Assembly (NCBI GenBank): GCA_913057215.1 | Contig: CAJXNQ010000018.1 | Location: forward strand, 1-35,284 | Source: an uncultured Gammaproteobacteria bacterium | GTDB taxonomy: Bacteria; Pseudomonadota; Gammaproteobacteria; Pseudomonadales; Litorivicinaceae | DNA length: 35,284 bases | Reading direction: 5' to 3' | In this document: one piece after another, positions 9,629-18,657 of the stretch | Layout: the number at the start of each line of letters is the position of its first letter | How positions within the stretch are numbered: the first letter of the stretch is position 1 | Translations under genes and position numbers: made by a program | Notes under the pieces: model-generated | What the model was told of the DNA's origin: nothing | What the model saw: only the letters and a program-made list of their open reading frames with translations | Database searches by the model: none

Positions 9629-11329
9629 ATGAATCACCGATTAAAGGATACGGGCATTGAATTGCTGGTTGTGTTTGCCATTGGCGGATTGATCGGTGGA
9701 TTGATGGCGCTCACCTCCAACGCGTACGTCGGCGGAGTGCAGTTTTTTACCGATTTACGCGAACACAGCACCCTGTTGCAGATCAATCTCGCCGGCAGCC
9801 AATTTGCACTCACCAGCGTCATCTTTTTGTGGGTCGCGGCAGCCTTGGTCATTGTGATCCGACGTGTTTTTGGCGTCGTGCGTTGGCACGGCCCGGCCGA
9901 CTCGATCTATTGCGCACAGCAATCCAAAGAACCTTTAGATATCAAACATGGCATTGCATCCACGCTGACGGCCTTCACCAGTGCTTCAGGCGGTGGTTCG
10001 GTCGGCCAGTACGGTCCACTGGTTCACTTCGGCGCCACCATTGGAATCATTATCAAACGCTACGTCTCCAGTCGCCTGTCTCACGAAGTGTATCTCGGCT
10101 GCGGTGTGGCAGCCGCCATCTCGGCCGGTTTTGGTGCGCCGATCGCGGGCATTGTTTTCGCCCATGAAGCGGTGCTTCGCCATTTTTCAGTGCGCGCCAT
10201 TGCGCCCATCTCTGTCGCCTCTGTGACGGCCTCAGCGGTCAGCCAACAGATCTTTGCAACCAGCGAAGTCTTTTCAATCGATGCCGTCGCGCCTGATCTG
10301 GCCACACTCATCCCAGTGCTGATCATTGCCTCGCCCTTGATTGCCATGGCTGCCATTGCATACATGCAGGCATTACGGCGATCTGCACAGTATGCAAAAG
10401 CCAGTGGTTGGTCCGCTGAGCGGCTGATTATTGTTGCTGCCACCGTTTGTGGCGTTGTCGGGATCTGGATCCCAGAAATCCTCGGACTCGGTATCAGTAC
10501 AATCAACGCCATGCTGGACGGCCAGTACGGTATTGCTGCCCTGATCCTGTTGTTATTTGTCAAAATCGCGATGACCGCGCTCTGCGTCGGCTTTGGCCTT
10601 TTCGGCGGTGTGTTTTCACCGGCATTGTTTGTCGGCGTGGCTGCTGGTGGAGCCATCGGCCAGCTGGTCGCACTGCTCGGCTTTGCGGATCTCTCAGTCG
10701 CCATCAGTATTGCCGCCATGGCGGCCGTGGCTGCCAACGTCATCGGCGCACCGGTCGCAGCCGTACTCATTGTGCTTGAACTCACACAAAGCTATGCCTT
10801 TGCTGTGGCCGCACTGATGGCTGTGATGGCCTCCATGCTGATCACCCATCGGCTCTTTGGTCATTCATTTTTTGACCGTCAACTCCTCGACCGCGGCATC
10901 AACTTAGCCGACGGGCGCGAGGCCATTGCCTTGAACCAACATACGCTGGAATCTCATATCAGCGATGACTTTGTCCGCATCTCTGAAGAGACCAGTGGTC
11001 ATGAGGCGCTTGAACTGATGCGCGAGAAAGAACAAACCGAAGCCTATGTGGTTGCAGACAGTGGACGTTTGGCAGCCAAGCTCTCAGTGCATCAAGCCAT
11101 TGAAGCGGGCGATGAGGCCGTGTTTCGTTTTGCCGATGCCGATCCGGTGTTACTGGCTGTGGACGATTCGCTGGGTCATGCCATGCAAACCGTCAGTGAT
11201 TTTGTCGGCGAATCGGTCCCGATCATTGACGCGGATTCACGGCACTTACTCGGTGTGATTACTGAGGGTGATTTGTTCAAAGCGGTGATTGATGTGCAGT
11301 CGAATGTGAGGCATCAAGAGCGGGACTAA
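9629..11329 (+). CDS. ClC-family chloride channel with C-terminal CBS domains
   Basis: Integral inner-membrane anion channel or transporter of 566 residues. About ten hydrophobic helices fill residues 10-410, then a cytosolic CBS pair (about 440-560). The ClC signature GGVFSPALF (326-334) is present. Two usual sites differ: the GREGP motif with the gating glutamate reads GQYGP (126-130), and the GSGIP site reads HGPAD (87-91). By eye, E180 matches E202 of E. coli ClcA and the proton-side E203 position is alanine. These changes suggest a passive channel rather than a 2Cl-/H+ exchanger, which is inference. The frame is open from 9464, but the ATG at 9629 has GGGAAGGAT in front and is taken as start. 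It precedes hemJ by 46 bp. Confidence 0.9.
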   Translation: MNHRLKDTGIELLVVFAIGGLIGGLMALTSNAYVGGVQFFTDLREHSTLLQINLAGSQFALTSVIFLWVAAALVIVIRRVFGVVRWHGPADSIYCAQQSKEPLDIKHGIASTLTAFTSASGGGSVGQYGPLVHFGATIGIIIKRYVSSRLSHEVYLGCGVAAAISAGFGAPIAGIVFAHEAVLRHFSVRAIAPISVASVTASAVSQQIFATSEVFSIDAVAPDLATLIPVLIIASPLIAMAAIAYMQALRRSAQYAKASGWSAERLIIVAATVCGVVGIWIPEILGLGISTINAMLDGQYGIAALILLLFVKIAMTALCVGFGLFGGVFSPALFVGVAAGGAIGQLVALLGFADLSVAISIAAMAAVAANVIGAPVAAVLIVLELTQSYAFAVAALMAVMASMLITHRLFGHSFFDRQLLDRGINLADGREAIALNQHTLESHISDDFVRISEETSGHEALELMREKEQTEAYVVADSGRLAAKLSVHQAIEAGDEAVFRFADADPVLLAVDDSLGHAMQTVSDFVGESVPIIDADSRHLLGVITEGDLFKAVIDVQSNVRHQERD

Positions 11330-11375
11330 CGCCATGATTCATGCGACACTTCGGTTTTCGAATTGAGGAGACGGC

Positions 11376-11807
11376 ATGTTGTATCTGTGGGTTCAAGCCT
11401 TTCATATCATTGCAGTGATCACCTGGTTCGCGGCGCTGTTTTATCTGCCGCGTCTGTTTGTGTATCACGCCATGGCAGACGCCTCAGATACAGTCGGAAT
11501 CGAGCGATTTAAGGTCATGGAGCGAAAGCTCTTAAATGGCATCATGACACCCTCGATGATTGTCACCATTGCCCTTGGTCTTTGGCTGTTGATCATCAAT
11601 CCAAGTTGGATGTCACAGGGCTGGATGCATGCCAAGCTGACCTTGGTTGTGCTGTTGGTGGGCTATCATCACTGGTGCATGCGAATCGTCAAAACCTTCC
11701 GCGAGGATGCCAACACACGAAGCCACGTGTGGTATCGCTGGTTTAATGAGGCACCCACGGTGGTGTTGATTGCCATCGTCATCTTGGTGGTCGTCAAACC
11801 CTTTTAA
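11376..11807 (+). CDS. hemJ: Protoporphyrinogen IX oxidase HemJ
   Basis: Oxidises protoporphyrinogen IX to protoporphyrin IX in the inner membrane, the step before iron insertion in haem synthesis. The 143-residue protein has four membrane helices, the conserved histidine H10 in AFHIIAVITWFAALFYLPRL, and the family's YHHWC and RWFNEAP stretches. The ATG at 11376 has a strong Shine-Dalgarno (GAGGAG). Its stop codon overlaps the thiE start by one base. The neighbouring hemL, first step of the same pathway, supports the call. Confidence 0.93.
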   Translation: MLYLWVQAFHIIAVITWFAALFYLPRLFVYHAMADASDTVGIERFKVMERKLLNGIMTPSMIVTIALGLWLLIINPSWMSQGWMHAKLTLVVLLVGYHHWCMRIVKTFREDANTRSHVWYRWFNEAPTVVLIAIVILVVVKPF

Positions 11808-12415
11808 TGCGCGGCCTGTACGTCATCACGCCGTCGACGATCACGGATCCTGAACTGATGTATCGTCAGGTCCATGAAGCGATTCAGGGCGGCGCGGTCT
11901 TGGTTCAGTTTCGACACAAGGGTGCCGATGCCGCCCGTCACAAGCGACTCGCTGAGTCCGTTCTCACCGCATGTCAGCAAAATCGCACGCCGGCTATCAT
12001 GAATGATTCAATTCAACAGGCTCAATTGCTCGGCTTTGATGGCGTGCATCTGGGCCAGACCGATGGTTCCATCAAAGCGGCACGTCAACAGCTCGGTCCA
12101 GACGCCATCATCGGGCGGACCTGTCACGACTCCGCCAAGCTGATGCAAGAGGCGGTCCTCGACGGGGCAAGCTACTGTGCCTTTGGCCGGCTGTTTCAAT
12201 CAGAAACCAAACCCGATGCACCAAAATTGAGTTTGGATGCCCTGGCGCATTTGGTCAGTGCGTGCAAGGTTCCGGTCGTGGCCATCGGTGGGATCACGTT
12301 GGATAACGCACCTGAAGTACTTGCCCAAGGCGTCGACATGCTGGCAGTCTCAGGGGCTGTATTTCAAAAAGACGATGTTGGCCAAGCCGCATCGCACTTT
12401 CGTTCATTGTTTTAA
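11807..12415 (+). CDS. thiE: Thiamine-phosphate synthase
   Basis: Joins the thiazole phosphate and HMP pyrophosphate to give thiamine phosphate in the cytosol. The 202-residue TIM-barrel protein shows FRHKG (family QLRxK), GFDGVHLGQTD, IGRTCHDS (usually GVSCH, so serine is threonine here), FGRLFQSETK with the pyrophosphate-binding lysine, and VAIGGI. It starts with ATG overlapping the hemJ stop. TenI, the related thiazole tautomerase, is an alternative, but retention of the SETK and GQTD sites favours ThiE. The thiE-hemL neighbourhood is also found in Pseudomonas. Confidence 0.85.
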   Translation: MRGLYVITPSTITDPELMYRQVHEAIQGGAVLVQFRHKGADAARHKRLAESVLTACQQNRTPAIMNDSIQQAQLLGFDGVHLGQTDGSIKAARQQLGPDAIIGRTCHDSAKLMQEAVLDGASYCAFGRLFQSETKPDAPKLSLDALAHLVSACKVPVVAIGGITLDNAPEVLAQGVDMLAVSGAVFQKDDVGQAASHFRSLF

Positions 12416-12424
12416 GGAAGATTC

Positions 12425-13702
12425 ATGCGCGTCTCAGAACACCTGTTCCACGAAGCCTCAAAATCCATTGCTGGCGGTGTGAATTCGCCGGTCCGTGCGT
12501 TTCGAGCCGTTGGTGGAACGCCGGTCTTTTTTGCCCGTGCAGAGGGCCCGTATCTCTATGACGCCGATGGCCAAGAGTACATCGACTACATCGGCAGCTG
12601 GGGTCCAATGATTGCGGGGCATGCAAACCCACAGGTATTGGATGCGGTTCGCAATGCAATCACCAACGGCCTCAGTTTTGGCGCACCCACAGCCATCGAG
12701 ACGGACATGGCTGAACGTGTCAAAACCTTCTTTCCGTCTATGGACAAGCTGAGATTCTGCTCGAGTGGCACCGAAGCGACCATGAGCGCCATTCGGTTGG
12801 CGCGCGGCTACACAGGTCGCGACACCATCGTGAAATTTGAAGGGTGCTATCACGGCCACTCCGACAGCTTACTGGTGAAGGCCGGATCGGGTGCGTTGAC
12901 CTTTGGGGTTCCAAGTTCCCCGGGCGTACCGGCTGATCTCGCCAAACATACGCTGAACCTTCCATTCAATGATCTTGATGCAGCACGCGCTCTCTTCGCT
13001 GAGCAAGGCGACTCAATCGCCTGCCTGATCATTGAGCCGATTACCGGCAATATGAACATGATCATCCCGCACGAGGGCTATCTCGAGGGCCTACGCACAC
13101 TCTGTGATCAGCACGGTGTCGTGCTTATTTTTGACGAGGTGATGACTGGGTTTCGGGTGTCTCGTGGAGGTGCCCAAGAATTATTAGGTGTCACGCCCGA
13201 TCTGACCTGCCTCGGTAAAATCATTGGCGGTGGCATGCCAGTGGGCGCCTTTGGAGGGCGCGCTGAGATCATGGACATGTTGGCACCCACAGGCCCGGTT
13301 TACCAAGCCGGCACATTGTCTGGAAATCCAGTTGCAATGGCGGCTGGACTGGCCACACTCAATGCACTCAACGCAGATGGGTTCTATGATCGACTGGCTG
13401 AAACCACCCACAACATGGTCTCGGGCGTGGTGGATCTGGCTGCTGAAGCGGGAATCGCCATGCAGGGTGTCTCTGCCGGCGGCATGTTTGGGCTGTTCTT
13501 CGCTGACAATCCGGTGACATCCTTTGCCGAAGTCACGGCCTGCGACGAGGATATATTCAAGCGATTCTTCCACGCCATGTTATCGCGCGGCGTCTATCTG
13601 GCCCCCTCCATGTATGAAGCAGGCTTTGTCTCCTCGACACACACCGAGGCTGTGATCGAGAAAACACTGGACGCAGCCAAGGCCTCCTTCCAGAGTCTTT
13701 AA
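12425..13702 (+). CDS. hemL: Glutamate-1-semialdehyde 2,1-aminomutase
   Basis: Converts glutamate-1-semialdehyde to 5-aminolevulinate, the first committed tetrapyrrole precursor, using pyridoxal phosphate. The 425-residue protein has the cofactor lysine K265 in [17 protein letters not shown], the aspartate of FDEVMTGFR (237), and GSGTEA-like [10 protein letters not shown] near 113. Length and lysine number match E. coli HemL. AAGGAAG precedes the ATG by a few bases, nine bases after the thiE stop. Its stop codon overlaps that of the convergent lipoprotein gene by four bases. Confidence 0.97.
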   Translation: MRVSEHLFHEASKSIAGGVNSPVRAFRAVGGTPVFFARAEGPYLYDADGQEYIDYIGSWGPMIAGHANPQVLDAVRNAITNGLSFGAPTAIETDMAERVKTFFPSMDKLRFCSSGTEATMSAIRLARGYTGRDTIVKFEGCYHGHSDSLLVKAGSGALTFGVPSSPGVPADLAKHTLNLPFNDLDAARALFAEQGDSIACLIIEPITGNMNMIIPHEGYLEGLRTLCDQHGVVLIFDEVMTGFRVSRGGAQELLGVTPDLTCLGKIIGGGMPVGAFGGRAEIMDMLAPTGPVYQAGTLSGNPVAMAAGLATLNALNADGFYDRLAETTHNMVSGVVDLAAEAGIAMQGVSAGGMFGLFFADNPVTSFAEVTACDEDIFKRFFHAMLSRGVYLAPSMYEAGFVSSTHTEAVIEKTLDAAKASFQSL

Positions 13703-14289
13703 GACCCAAACGAGCGCGCCATTTGGCGCGCCTGGCTTGCGCCTGCTGTATCGCCAGCTGCTTCACGTGCGCGCGCGACCAACGTATACAGGTCACGCTT
13801 CATTGCATTGTCCGACCCCGCCAGATCAACCGCCTGTGTGGCGATGTTAACGGCCTCATCAAAACGACCTTGCTCGAGTCGTACGCCCGCCAATTGGAAA
13901 TACACTTCAGGCTCATCCGGGGCAATCCGCTGGGCACGCTCAAGCCGGCTCGAGGCACCTGTGAAATCACCTGCCGTACGCAACTGATCCGCTTGCTCAA
14001 GTAATGACAGCACGGCAGGCGACATGCCCTCAGCATCCGCAGGCTGGTCGATCGGCTCAATCCGTGCAATGGGTTCAACCGGCACGACCACATTGGTCTC
14101 ACCTTGCTCACGCGTCCGATCCGGTCCAGAAATAATCCGCGATGACGCTGAATTCACATCAGTGCGTGACAACACCCGGTCATCCTCGGTTGCACGCCAG
14201 GATGCATCCACCACAGGCGGACGCGCCACCGGTGCCTGAGTACAGCCTGTTACAATTACCGCGACACCTAAGATCATTCCGAAACGCAT
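13699..14289 (-). CDS. lpoP: TPR-type outer-membrane lipoprotein, probable PBP1b activator LpoP
   Basis: The 196-residue product has a lipoprotein signal with lipobox VTGC (C16), a variable Pro/Thr-rich linker, and a TPR-like helical region from about 110 ([20 protein letters not shown], then [20 protein letters not shown]). It follows mrcB by two bases. In Pseudomonas aeruginosa the gene beside the PBP1b gene encodes LpoP, a TPR lipoprotein that stimulates PBP1b, so position and architecture both fit. The ATG at 14289 has GGAGGG eight bases ahead; the frame is open to 14355 but would add a non-signal extension. The call to LpoP rests on context, not on residue-level homology. Confidence 0.8.
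   Translation of the reverse strand: MRFGMILGVAVIVTGCTQAPVARPPVVDASWRATEDDRVLSRTDVNSASSRIISGPDRTREQGETNVVVPVEPIARIEPIDQPADAEGMSPAVLSLLEQADQLRTAGDFTGASSRLERAQRIAPDEPEVYFQLAGVRLEQGRFDEAVNIATQAVDLAGSDNAMKRDLYTLVARAREAAGDTAGASQARQMARSFGS
13714..13731. terminator. GC-rich hairpin between converging hemL and lpoP ends
   Basis: Perfect arms GCGCGCC (13714-13720) and GGCGCGC (13725-13731) around ATTT lie 12 bp after the hemL stop and inside the last codons of lpoP. Being symmetrical it would form in either transcript. No clear U-run follows on the plus strand, so it may slow polymerase or protect the hemL 3' end rather than terminate by itself. Confidence 0.4.
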
Positions 14290-14291
14290 AC

Positions 14292-16553
14292 TTACCCTCC
14301 AAACCAGCGGTCTAGCCATGCACCGCCGCGTTCTGTTGAATTCGATGGACTGCATTGTCCGGCCGGTACCGCATCAAAGGCAACTGGCACTGGACGCTTG
14401 GCAGTCTCAGGACACCCGGCTCCGACAATCTGTCCTTGCGGGTTTAACCACACATAATGTAACCCATCTGGCAAGGCGCTCGGTCGATTGACACGACCCA
14501 CGTGGGCAAATGCATCTGAAATCACCGGCAATGCCGCCAATGCGCCAACAAGCCCTGCCGAGCGGTTGTCATCAAAGCCCACCCAGGTCACGCCCATGCG
14601 TCTGCCATCGGCACCGACAAACCAGGCATCACGGCCGTCATCTGTAGTGCCTGTCTTTGATGCAAGCACTTGGTCATAGCGACGACCAAACGCTTGGCCA
14701 GTTCCTGAAATTGCACCAACACGCATCATGTGATCGACCATCACAGCCACCTGGACCGGAATCTGCCGCCTCGACTCAAACGAGCGACGCGTCAGCGTAT
14801 TGCCTTCGGCATCAATCACCGTCCGCACTGCCTTCAGTGGTGTGCGATACCCTTGATTGAAAAGCGCCTGATATTGCGATGCAACCTGAAACGGCGACAT
14901 CTCAGAGACGCCCAAGACTGAAGCCGGTGGGCGTGAGGGCCCAATCGGAATGCCATACCGATCCATCCGATCCAGAATGCCATCTAAACCGATGCCGAGC
15001 GCTAAATGTACTGTCGCCTGATTGATACTCTGTGCGACCACACGCTCAAGCAGTACCACGCCCTCCTCGGTCTCATCGTAGTTTCTGGGCGACCAGGTCC
15101 GACCCTGGTCATCCGTCATGGCAATGGATTCATCCCGCACCAGTGTCCCGGCATGCAGACGTGGATCCATATCCAGGGCTGCTGCGACGACAAAAGGCTT
15201 GGCGAGACTGCCAATTTGCCGACGTGCATCCAATACACGGTGAAACCCAGGCCGGTCATTGCGACTGGCCACAACCGCTTGGATTTCGCCAGTCGGAATA
15301 TCGACCATCAGGGCGCCAAGCTCTACCTCCTTGTCGGGATCTAATCCACGGGCATCCAATCGCTCCAACATGGTTTGGCGCCCCTCAATCAGGCCACGAT
15401 GCACCTGTGGATCCATGGCTGTGTAAATACTCAAGCCTTCCTGGGTAAGCTGTTGGCTTGAATAATCTTGCGTCAACTCGCGTTTCACCAATGACACGTA
15501 GCCTGGAAAGCGACCGATGCGATCAGCCGGTCCACTGGGCACATCAAGCGGCCGCGCCTTGGCTTGATCGGCCATCGATTGCGAGTACAACCCCTGCGCC
15601 AACCCAAGATCTAATACGAGATTGCGACGCGCTAGTGCGCGCTCTGGATGGCGTCTGGGATTGAATGCACTGGGCCCTTTGACAAGTCCAATTAAGAGCG
15701 CGTGTTGTTCAAGTGCAAGCTCACCAAGGGGCTGACCAAAATAAAATTGCGCGGCCGTTGCAAAGCCATGAATGGCGCGATTACCCCACTGGCCGAGAAA
15801 TACTTCATTGATATAGGCCTCAAGAATCGCATCTTTGGAGAAATTGGCATCAAGCAGCAATGCATAAATCGCCTCAACGGCTTTTCGGCTGAGCGTGCGT
15901 TCCCGGCTCAAATACAAATTTTTGACCAACTGCTGAGTAAGTGTACTGCCACCCTGAGCAAAGCGCCCGGCCGCCAGGTTGTTCCAAGCCGCCCGGGCAA
16001 TGCCAGTCCATGAGAGCCCCATATGCTCGTAGAATTGCTGATCTTCAACGGCCAACAGTAACTGAATAAATTCAGGTGGGACCGCATCGAGTGTTGCCAG
16101 TTCTCGATCGGCATATGTCCCTGACAATTGAGCAAGCATCACAGGCTCGAGCCGAATCAAATCAACCGACTCTGCGGTGTCTGTTTGAATCAAGCCAACC
16201 TGATCATCGGTAAATGCAATGCGAACGCGACGCGCAGGCTCATCCCCGTCCGGAAACACATGCCCGCGCGTGCCAATGATCAAAGCATCTGCCAAAACTC
16301 GGTACTGACCGGGCTCAGGTAATTGATCCACCACCCGATAATTGAGTAGATCGAGTTCATGACGCACCTGCTCTGTGCTGAAAGGTGCACCCTGATACAG
16401 CTCAAGTGGGCGTGCAAAAATCTTCGCGCCAACCGCCCATGAAAGCGATTCAAATTGTTTTGTCAGGTTCGCATTGAGATAGACTAGAACCAACCCAACT
16501 GCAACAGTCAGGGTCAAAGTCAGTTTTAAAAACAGTCGCCACCAAGATTTCAT
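14292..16553 (-). CDS. mrcB: Penicillin-binding protein 1b (bifunctional)
   Basis: Polymerises lipid II into glycan strands and cross-links peptides in the periplasm. The 753-residue protein has an N-terminal anchor (about 8-28), a UB2H-like region (40-130), a family 51 glycosyltransferase with E170 in VEDQQFYEHMG and GGSTLTQQLVKNL (201-213), then a transpeptidase with SLAK (449-452), SIN (509-511) and KTGT (633-636). All active residues are intact. The UB2H region, used by Lpo activators, and the downstream lipoprotein gene point to PBP1b rather than PBP1a. The gap to the divergent phosphotransferase gene is 26 bp, with a -10-like TATACT close to the ATG, so the leader may be very short. Confidence 0.95.
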   Translation of the reverse strand: MKSWWRLFLKLTLTLTVAVGLVLVYLNANLTKQFESLSWAVGAKIFARPLELYQGAPFSTEQVRHELDLLNYRVVDQLPEPGQYRVLADALIIGTRGHVFPDGDEPARRVRIAFTDDQVGLIQTDTAESVDLIRLEPVMLAQLSGTYADRELATLDAVPPEFIQLLLAVEDQQFYEHMGLSWTGIARAAWNNLAAGRFAQGGSTLTQQLVKNLYLSRERTLSRKAVEAIYALLLDANFSKDAILEAYINEVFLGQWGNRAIHGFATAAQFYFGQPLGELALEQHALLIGLVKGPSAFNPRRHPERALARRNLVLDLGLAQGLYSQSMADQAKARPLDVPSGPADRIGRFPGYVSLVKRELTQDYSSQQLTQEGLSIYTAMDPQVHRGLIEGRQTMLERLDARGLDPDKEVELGALMVDIPTGEIQAVVASRNDRPGFHRVLDARRQIGSLAKPFVVAAALDMDPRLHAGTLVRDESIAMTDDQGRTWSPRNYDETEEGVVLLERVVAQSINQATVHLALGIGLDGILDRMDRYGIPIGPSRPPASVLGVSEMSPFQVASQYQALFNQGYRTPLKAVRTVIDAEGNTLTRRSFESRRQIPVQVAVMVDHMMRVGAISGTGQAFGRRYDQVLASKTGTTDDGRDAWFVGADGRRMGVTWVGFDDNRSAGLVGALAALPVISDAFAHVGRVNRPSALPDGLHYVWLNPQGQIVGAGCPETAKRPVPVAFDAVPAGQCSPSNSTERGGAWLDRWFGG

Positions 16554-16579
16554 GACGGCGAGTATAACGGGAGGACGCC

Positions 16580-18031
16580 GTGAGCGAGACGCTCATCGAC
16601 GCATTGAACAATCCAGCATGCTATCCACATCCTGTGGACGGCATTCAGGTGATCGAATCCGACCTCGCCTGGATCGTCCTCACCGGTGATTTTGCCTACA
16701 AAATCAAAAAACCATTGGACCTGTATTTTCTCGACGCCAGTACGCTCGAAGCACGCCGCACACTGTGTGAAACTGAGTACCGGCTCAATCAACGAACCTT
16801 CCCAGAGCTCTACCTTGAAGTGGTTGCACTGACCAAAGCTGATACCGGCATTGCCATCGGTGGAACCGGTGAGCCGATTGAGTACGCAGTCAAAATGTTG
16901 CAATTCGATCCCGCTCGCACCCTCGATCGCATCCACGACCGGGAAGGTCTCAATCACGCGCGTCTCGAAGAGCTTGCCCAAGCCGTCTTCCGACTACATG
17001 ACCAAGCACCCGTGTCTGGCATTGAGATGCCCTTTGGTGAGCCGAACTCGCTCTACGTGCCCGCACAGCTCAATTTTGATCAGGTCCGGCCACGCCTCAG
17101 TGAGGCCCGCGACTTGGCGCAACTGATTCAATTGGAAGCCTGGGCACATGAATACTTGAAACGCCTCTGGCCTCGATTCGCCGAGCGCAAAGATCTCGGC
17201 ATGATTCGTGAACTCCACGGGGATCTGCATCTTGGCAACGTGGTTGAAACCGACGCCTACGGGCTCCGGCTCTTTGACTGCATCGAGTATCGCTCTGAAT
17301 TTCGATGGATCGATGTGATCAGTGAAGTCGCCTTTCTGACAATGGACTTGGAAGCGCGCGGTGACTTTGCATCCGCCTGGCATTTATTGAATCGATATCT
17401 TGAACTCAGTGGTGATTACCACGCGCTCTGGGTCTATCAGGGTTACTCCGCCTATCGCGCAATGGTGCGTGCAAAAGAGTGCCTGTTGTCTCTCAACGCC
17501 CCCATGCTTCCCACTGAAACAGAAACAGATCCGCTCAATCGTTACCGGCGTTATGCGCGGATGGCTGAGCAGGCCACCATGATCCGACCGCGCGTATTAC
17601 TGATCACCCTCGGCTTGGATCCAGAGATCCGACAGCAGGTCTCGCATCAATTGATTGATGATTTTGGCATGATCCGCCTGCGTTCAGATCTCGAGCGTGC
17701 GCGTCTCTTTGACGGCGACGACGACTCGAAACCACAAACCTATCGGCACCTTTTGGAGTTGGCCGAGCTGTCATTGCGCGCGGGCTTCCCGGTCATCTGT
17801 TCGGGAAGCTTTGTGGATGCAACCGACCGCGAGCGGTTCCGTCGCCTCGCCGAATCCCAGGGTCTGTTATTTGGAATTCTGACCGATGCGGACAGCGCCG
17901 ATGCATCCGATCTCTCAGATGAAGAGTTGGCTGCGACTCACATCTTACGGCTCGATGATCCCGACCGATTGGTGCGCGAAGTGCGCGATCTGGGGCAATC
18001 ATTTGGCATGCAACTGGGGGCTCGTTCATGA
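16580..18031 (+). CDS. Aminoglycoside phosphotransferase-like protein with a degenerate C-terminal NTPase domain
   Basis: Belongs to the bacterial two-domain family with an APH-type kinase fold followed by a P-loop kinase fold (COG2187/COG0645-like); physiological substrate unknown. The 483-residue protein keeps the kinase catalytic loop HGDLHLGN (213-220) and the metal-binding FDCIEY (232-237). In the second domain the expected Walker A (GxSGSGKS) reads GLDPEIRQQ (345-353), so the lysine is lost, although the following IRLRSDLERARL is conserved. It starts with GTG and a good GGGAGGA site. Its last codons overlap the coq7 ATG (ATGA), so the two are translated together. Not a resistance gene in the clinical sense. 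Confidence 0.8.
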   Translation: MSETLIDALNNPACYPHPVDGIQVIESDLAWIVLTGDFAYKIKKPLDLYFLDASTLEARRTLCETEYRLNQRTFPELYLEVVALTKADTGIAIGGTGEPIEYAVKMLQFDPARTLDRIHDREGLNHARLEELAQAVFRLHDQAPVSGIEMPFGEPNSLYVPAQLNFDQVRPRLSEARDLAQLIQLEAWAHEYLKRLWPRFAERKDLGMIRELHGDLHLGNVVETDAYGLRLFDCIEYRSEFRWIDVISEVAFLTMDLEARGDFASAWHLLNRYLELSGDYHALWVYQGYSAYRAMVRAKECLLSLNAPMLPTETETDPLNRYRRYARMAEQATMIRPRVLLITLGLDPEIRQQVSHQLIDDFGMIRLRSDLERARLFDGDDDSKPQTYRHLLELAELSLRAGFPVICSGSFVDATDRERFRRLAESQGLLFGILTDADSADASDLSDEELAATHILRLDDPDRLVREVRDLGQSFGMQLGARS

Positions 18032-18657
18032 ACCGAATCGATCGCTTCATTCACGGCTTTGACGGGTTACTCCGCACCATCGCGCGCGTGAAACCCGAGT
18101 CTCGTCAGCCCTCACCTGCGCACGCAGCCTTGGACGATCCGTTAACAGATGCAGAGACTGAGCGTTCCGCTCAACTGATGCGGGTCAATCACACCGGTGA
18201 AATATGTGCTCAAGGCCTGTACAACGGTCAAGCCTTATTTGCCTCCGATCAGGCGACATCGCGAGCCCTTGTTGAGGCCGCCGAAGAGGAGCTCGATCAT
18301 TTGGCCTGGTGTCGTACGCGACTGGATGAATTAAAGGCCAAGCCGAGCATCTTTGATCCGATTTTTTATCTGTCGTCCTTTGCGCTTGGCGCGGGCGCCG
18401 CACTGATCTCAGATAAGGTCTCACTGGGCTTTGTGCATGCCACCGAAGAAAACGTGGCTCGCCATTTGCGTGACCATCTCGATCAACTGCCAAGGAATGA
18501 TCACGCCTCTCGGCAGATCCTCATGCAAATGCTCGACGACGAAACACGTCACGGACAAAGCGCACTGGACCAAGGTGGTGCGGAGTTACCTCAACCGATC
18601 AAAGCACTGATGTGGCAAGGTGCTAAGGTCATGACCAAAACGGCTGCACGGATTTAG
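18028..18657 (+). CDS. coq7: Ubiquinone 5-hydroxylase-family protein, DMQ hydroxylase Coq7
   Basis: Di-iron monooxygenase that adds the last hydroxyl (C6) in ubiquinone synthesis, replacing UbiF of E. coli. The 209-residue protein shows iron ligands E58 in NHTGE, E88 and H91 in EEELDH, and the second half set EEN...H and DETRHG. An N-terminal basic helix and a hydrophobic stretch (about 113-130, YLSSFALGAGAALIS) fit a membrane-surface protein. The start ATGA overlaps the previous gene's stop. Pseudomonas also has coq7 near the trp genes, which matches this region. Confidence 0.95.
   Translation: MNRIDRFIHGFDGLLRTIARVKPESRQPSPAHAALDDPLTDAETERSAQLMRVNHTGEICAQGLYNGQALFASDQATSRALVEAAEEELDHLAWCRTRLDELKAKPSIFDPIFYLSSFALGAGAALISDKVSLGFVHATEENVARHLRDHLDQLPRNDHASRQILMQMLDDETRHGQSALDQGGAELPQPIKALMWQGAKVMTKTAARI

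Noticed and set aside
10081-10785. 234-codon minus-strand frame across the channel gene
   Set aside because: A mirror of GC-rich membrane-protein codons; very Ala/Thr/Ser/Pro-rich, no ribosome site or family.
11807-12415. TenI (thiazole tautomerase) instead of ThiE
   Set aside because: The pyrophosphate-site lysine and GQTD metal site of ThiE are kept; only the GVSCH serine is changed to threonine.
14290-14355. Extension of the lipoprotein into mrcB
   Set aside because: It would bury the lipobox 22 residues further in; GGAGGG before the ATG at 14289 decides the start.
16554-16579. Shared promoter between mrcB and the phosphotransferase gene
   Set aside because: -10-like TATAAC/TATACT hexamers occur on both strands in the 26-bp gap, but neither has an acceptable -35.
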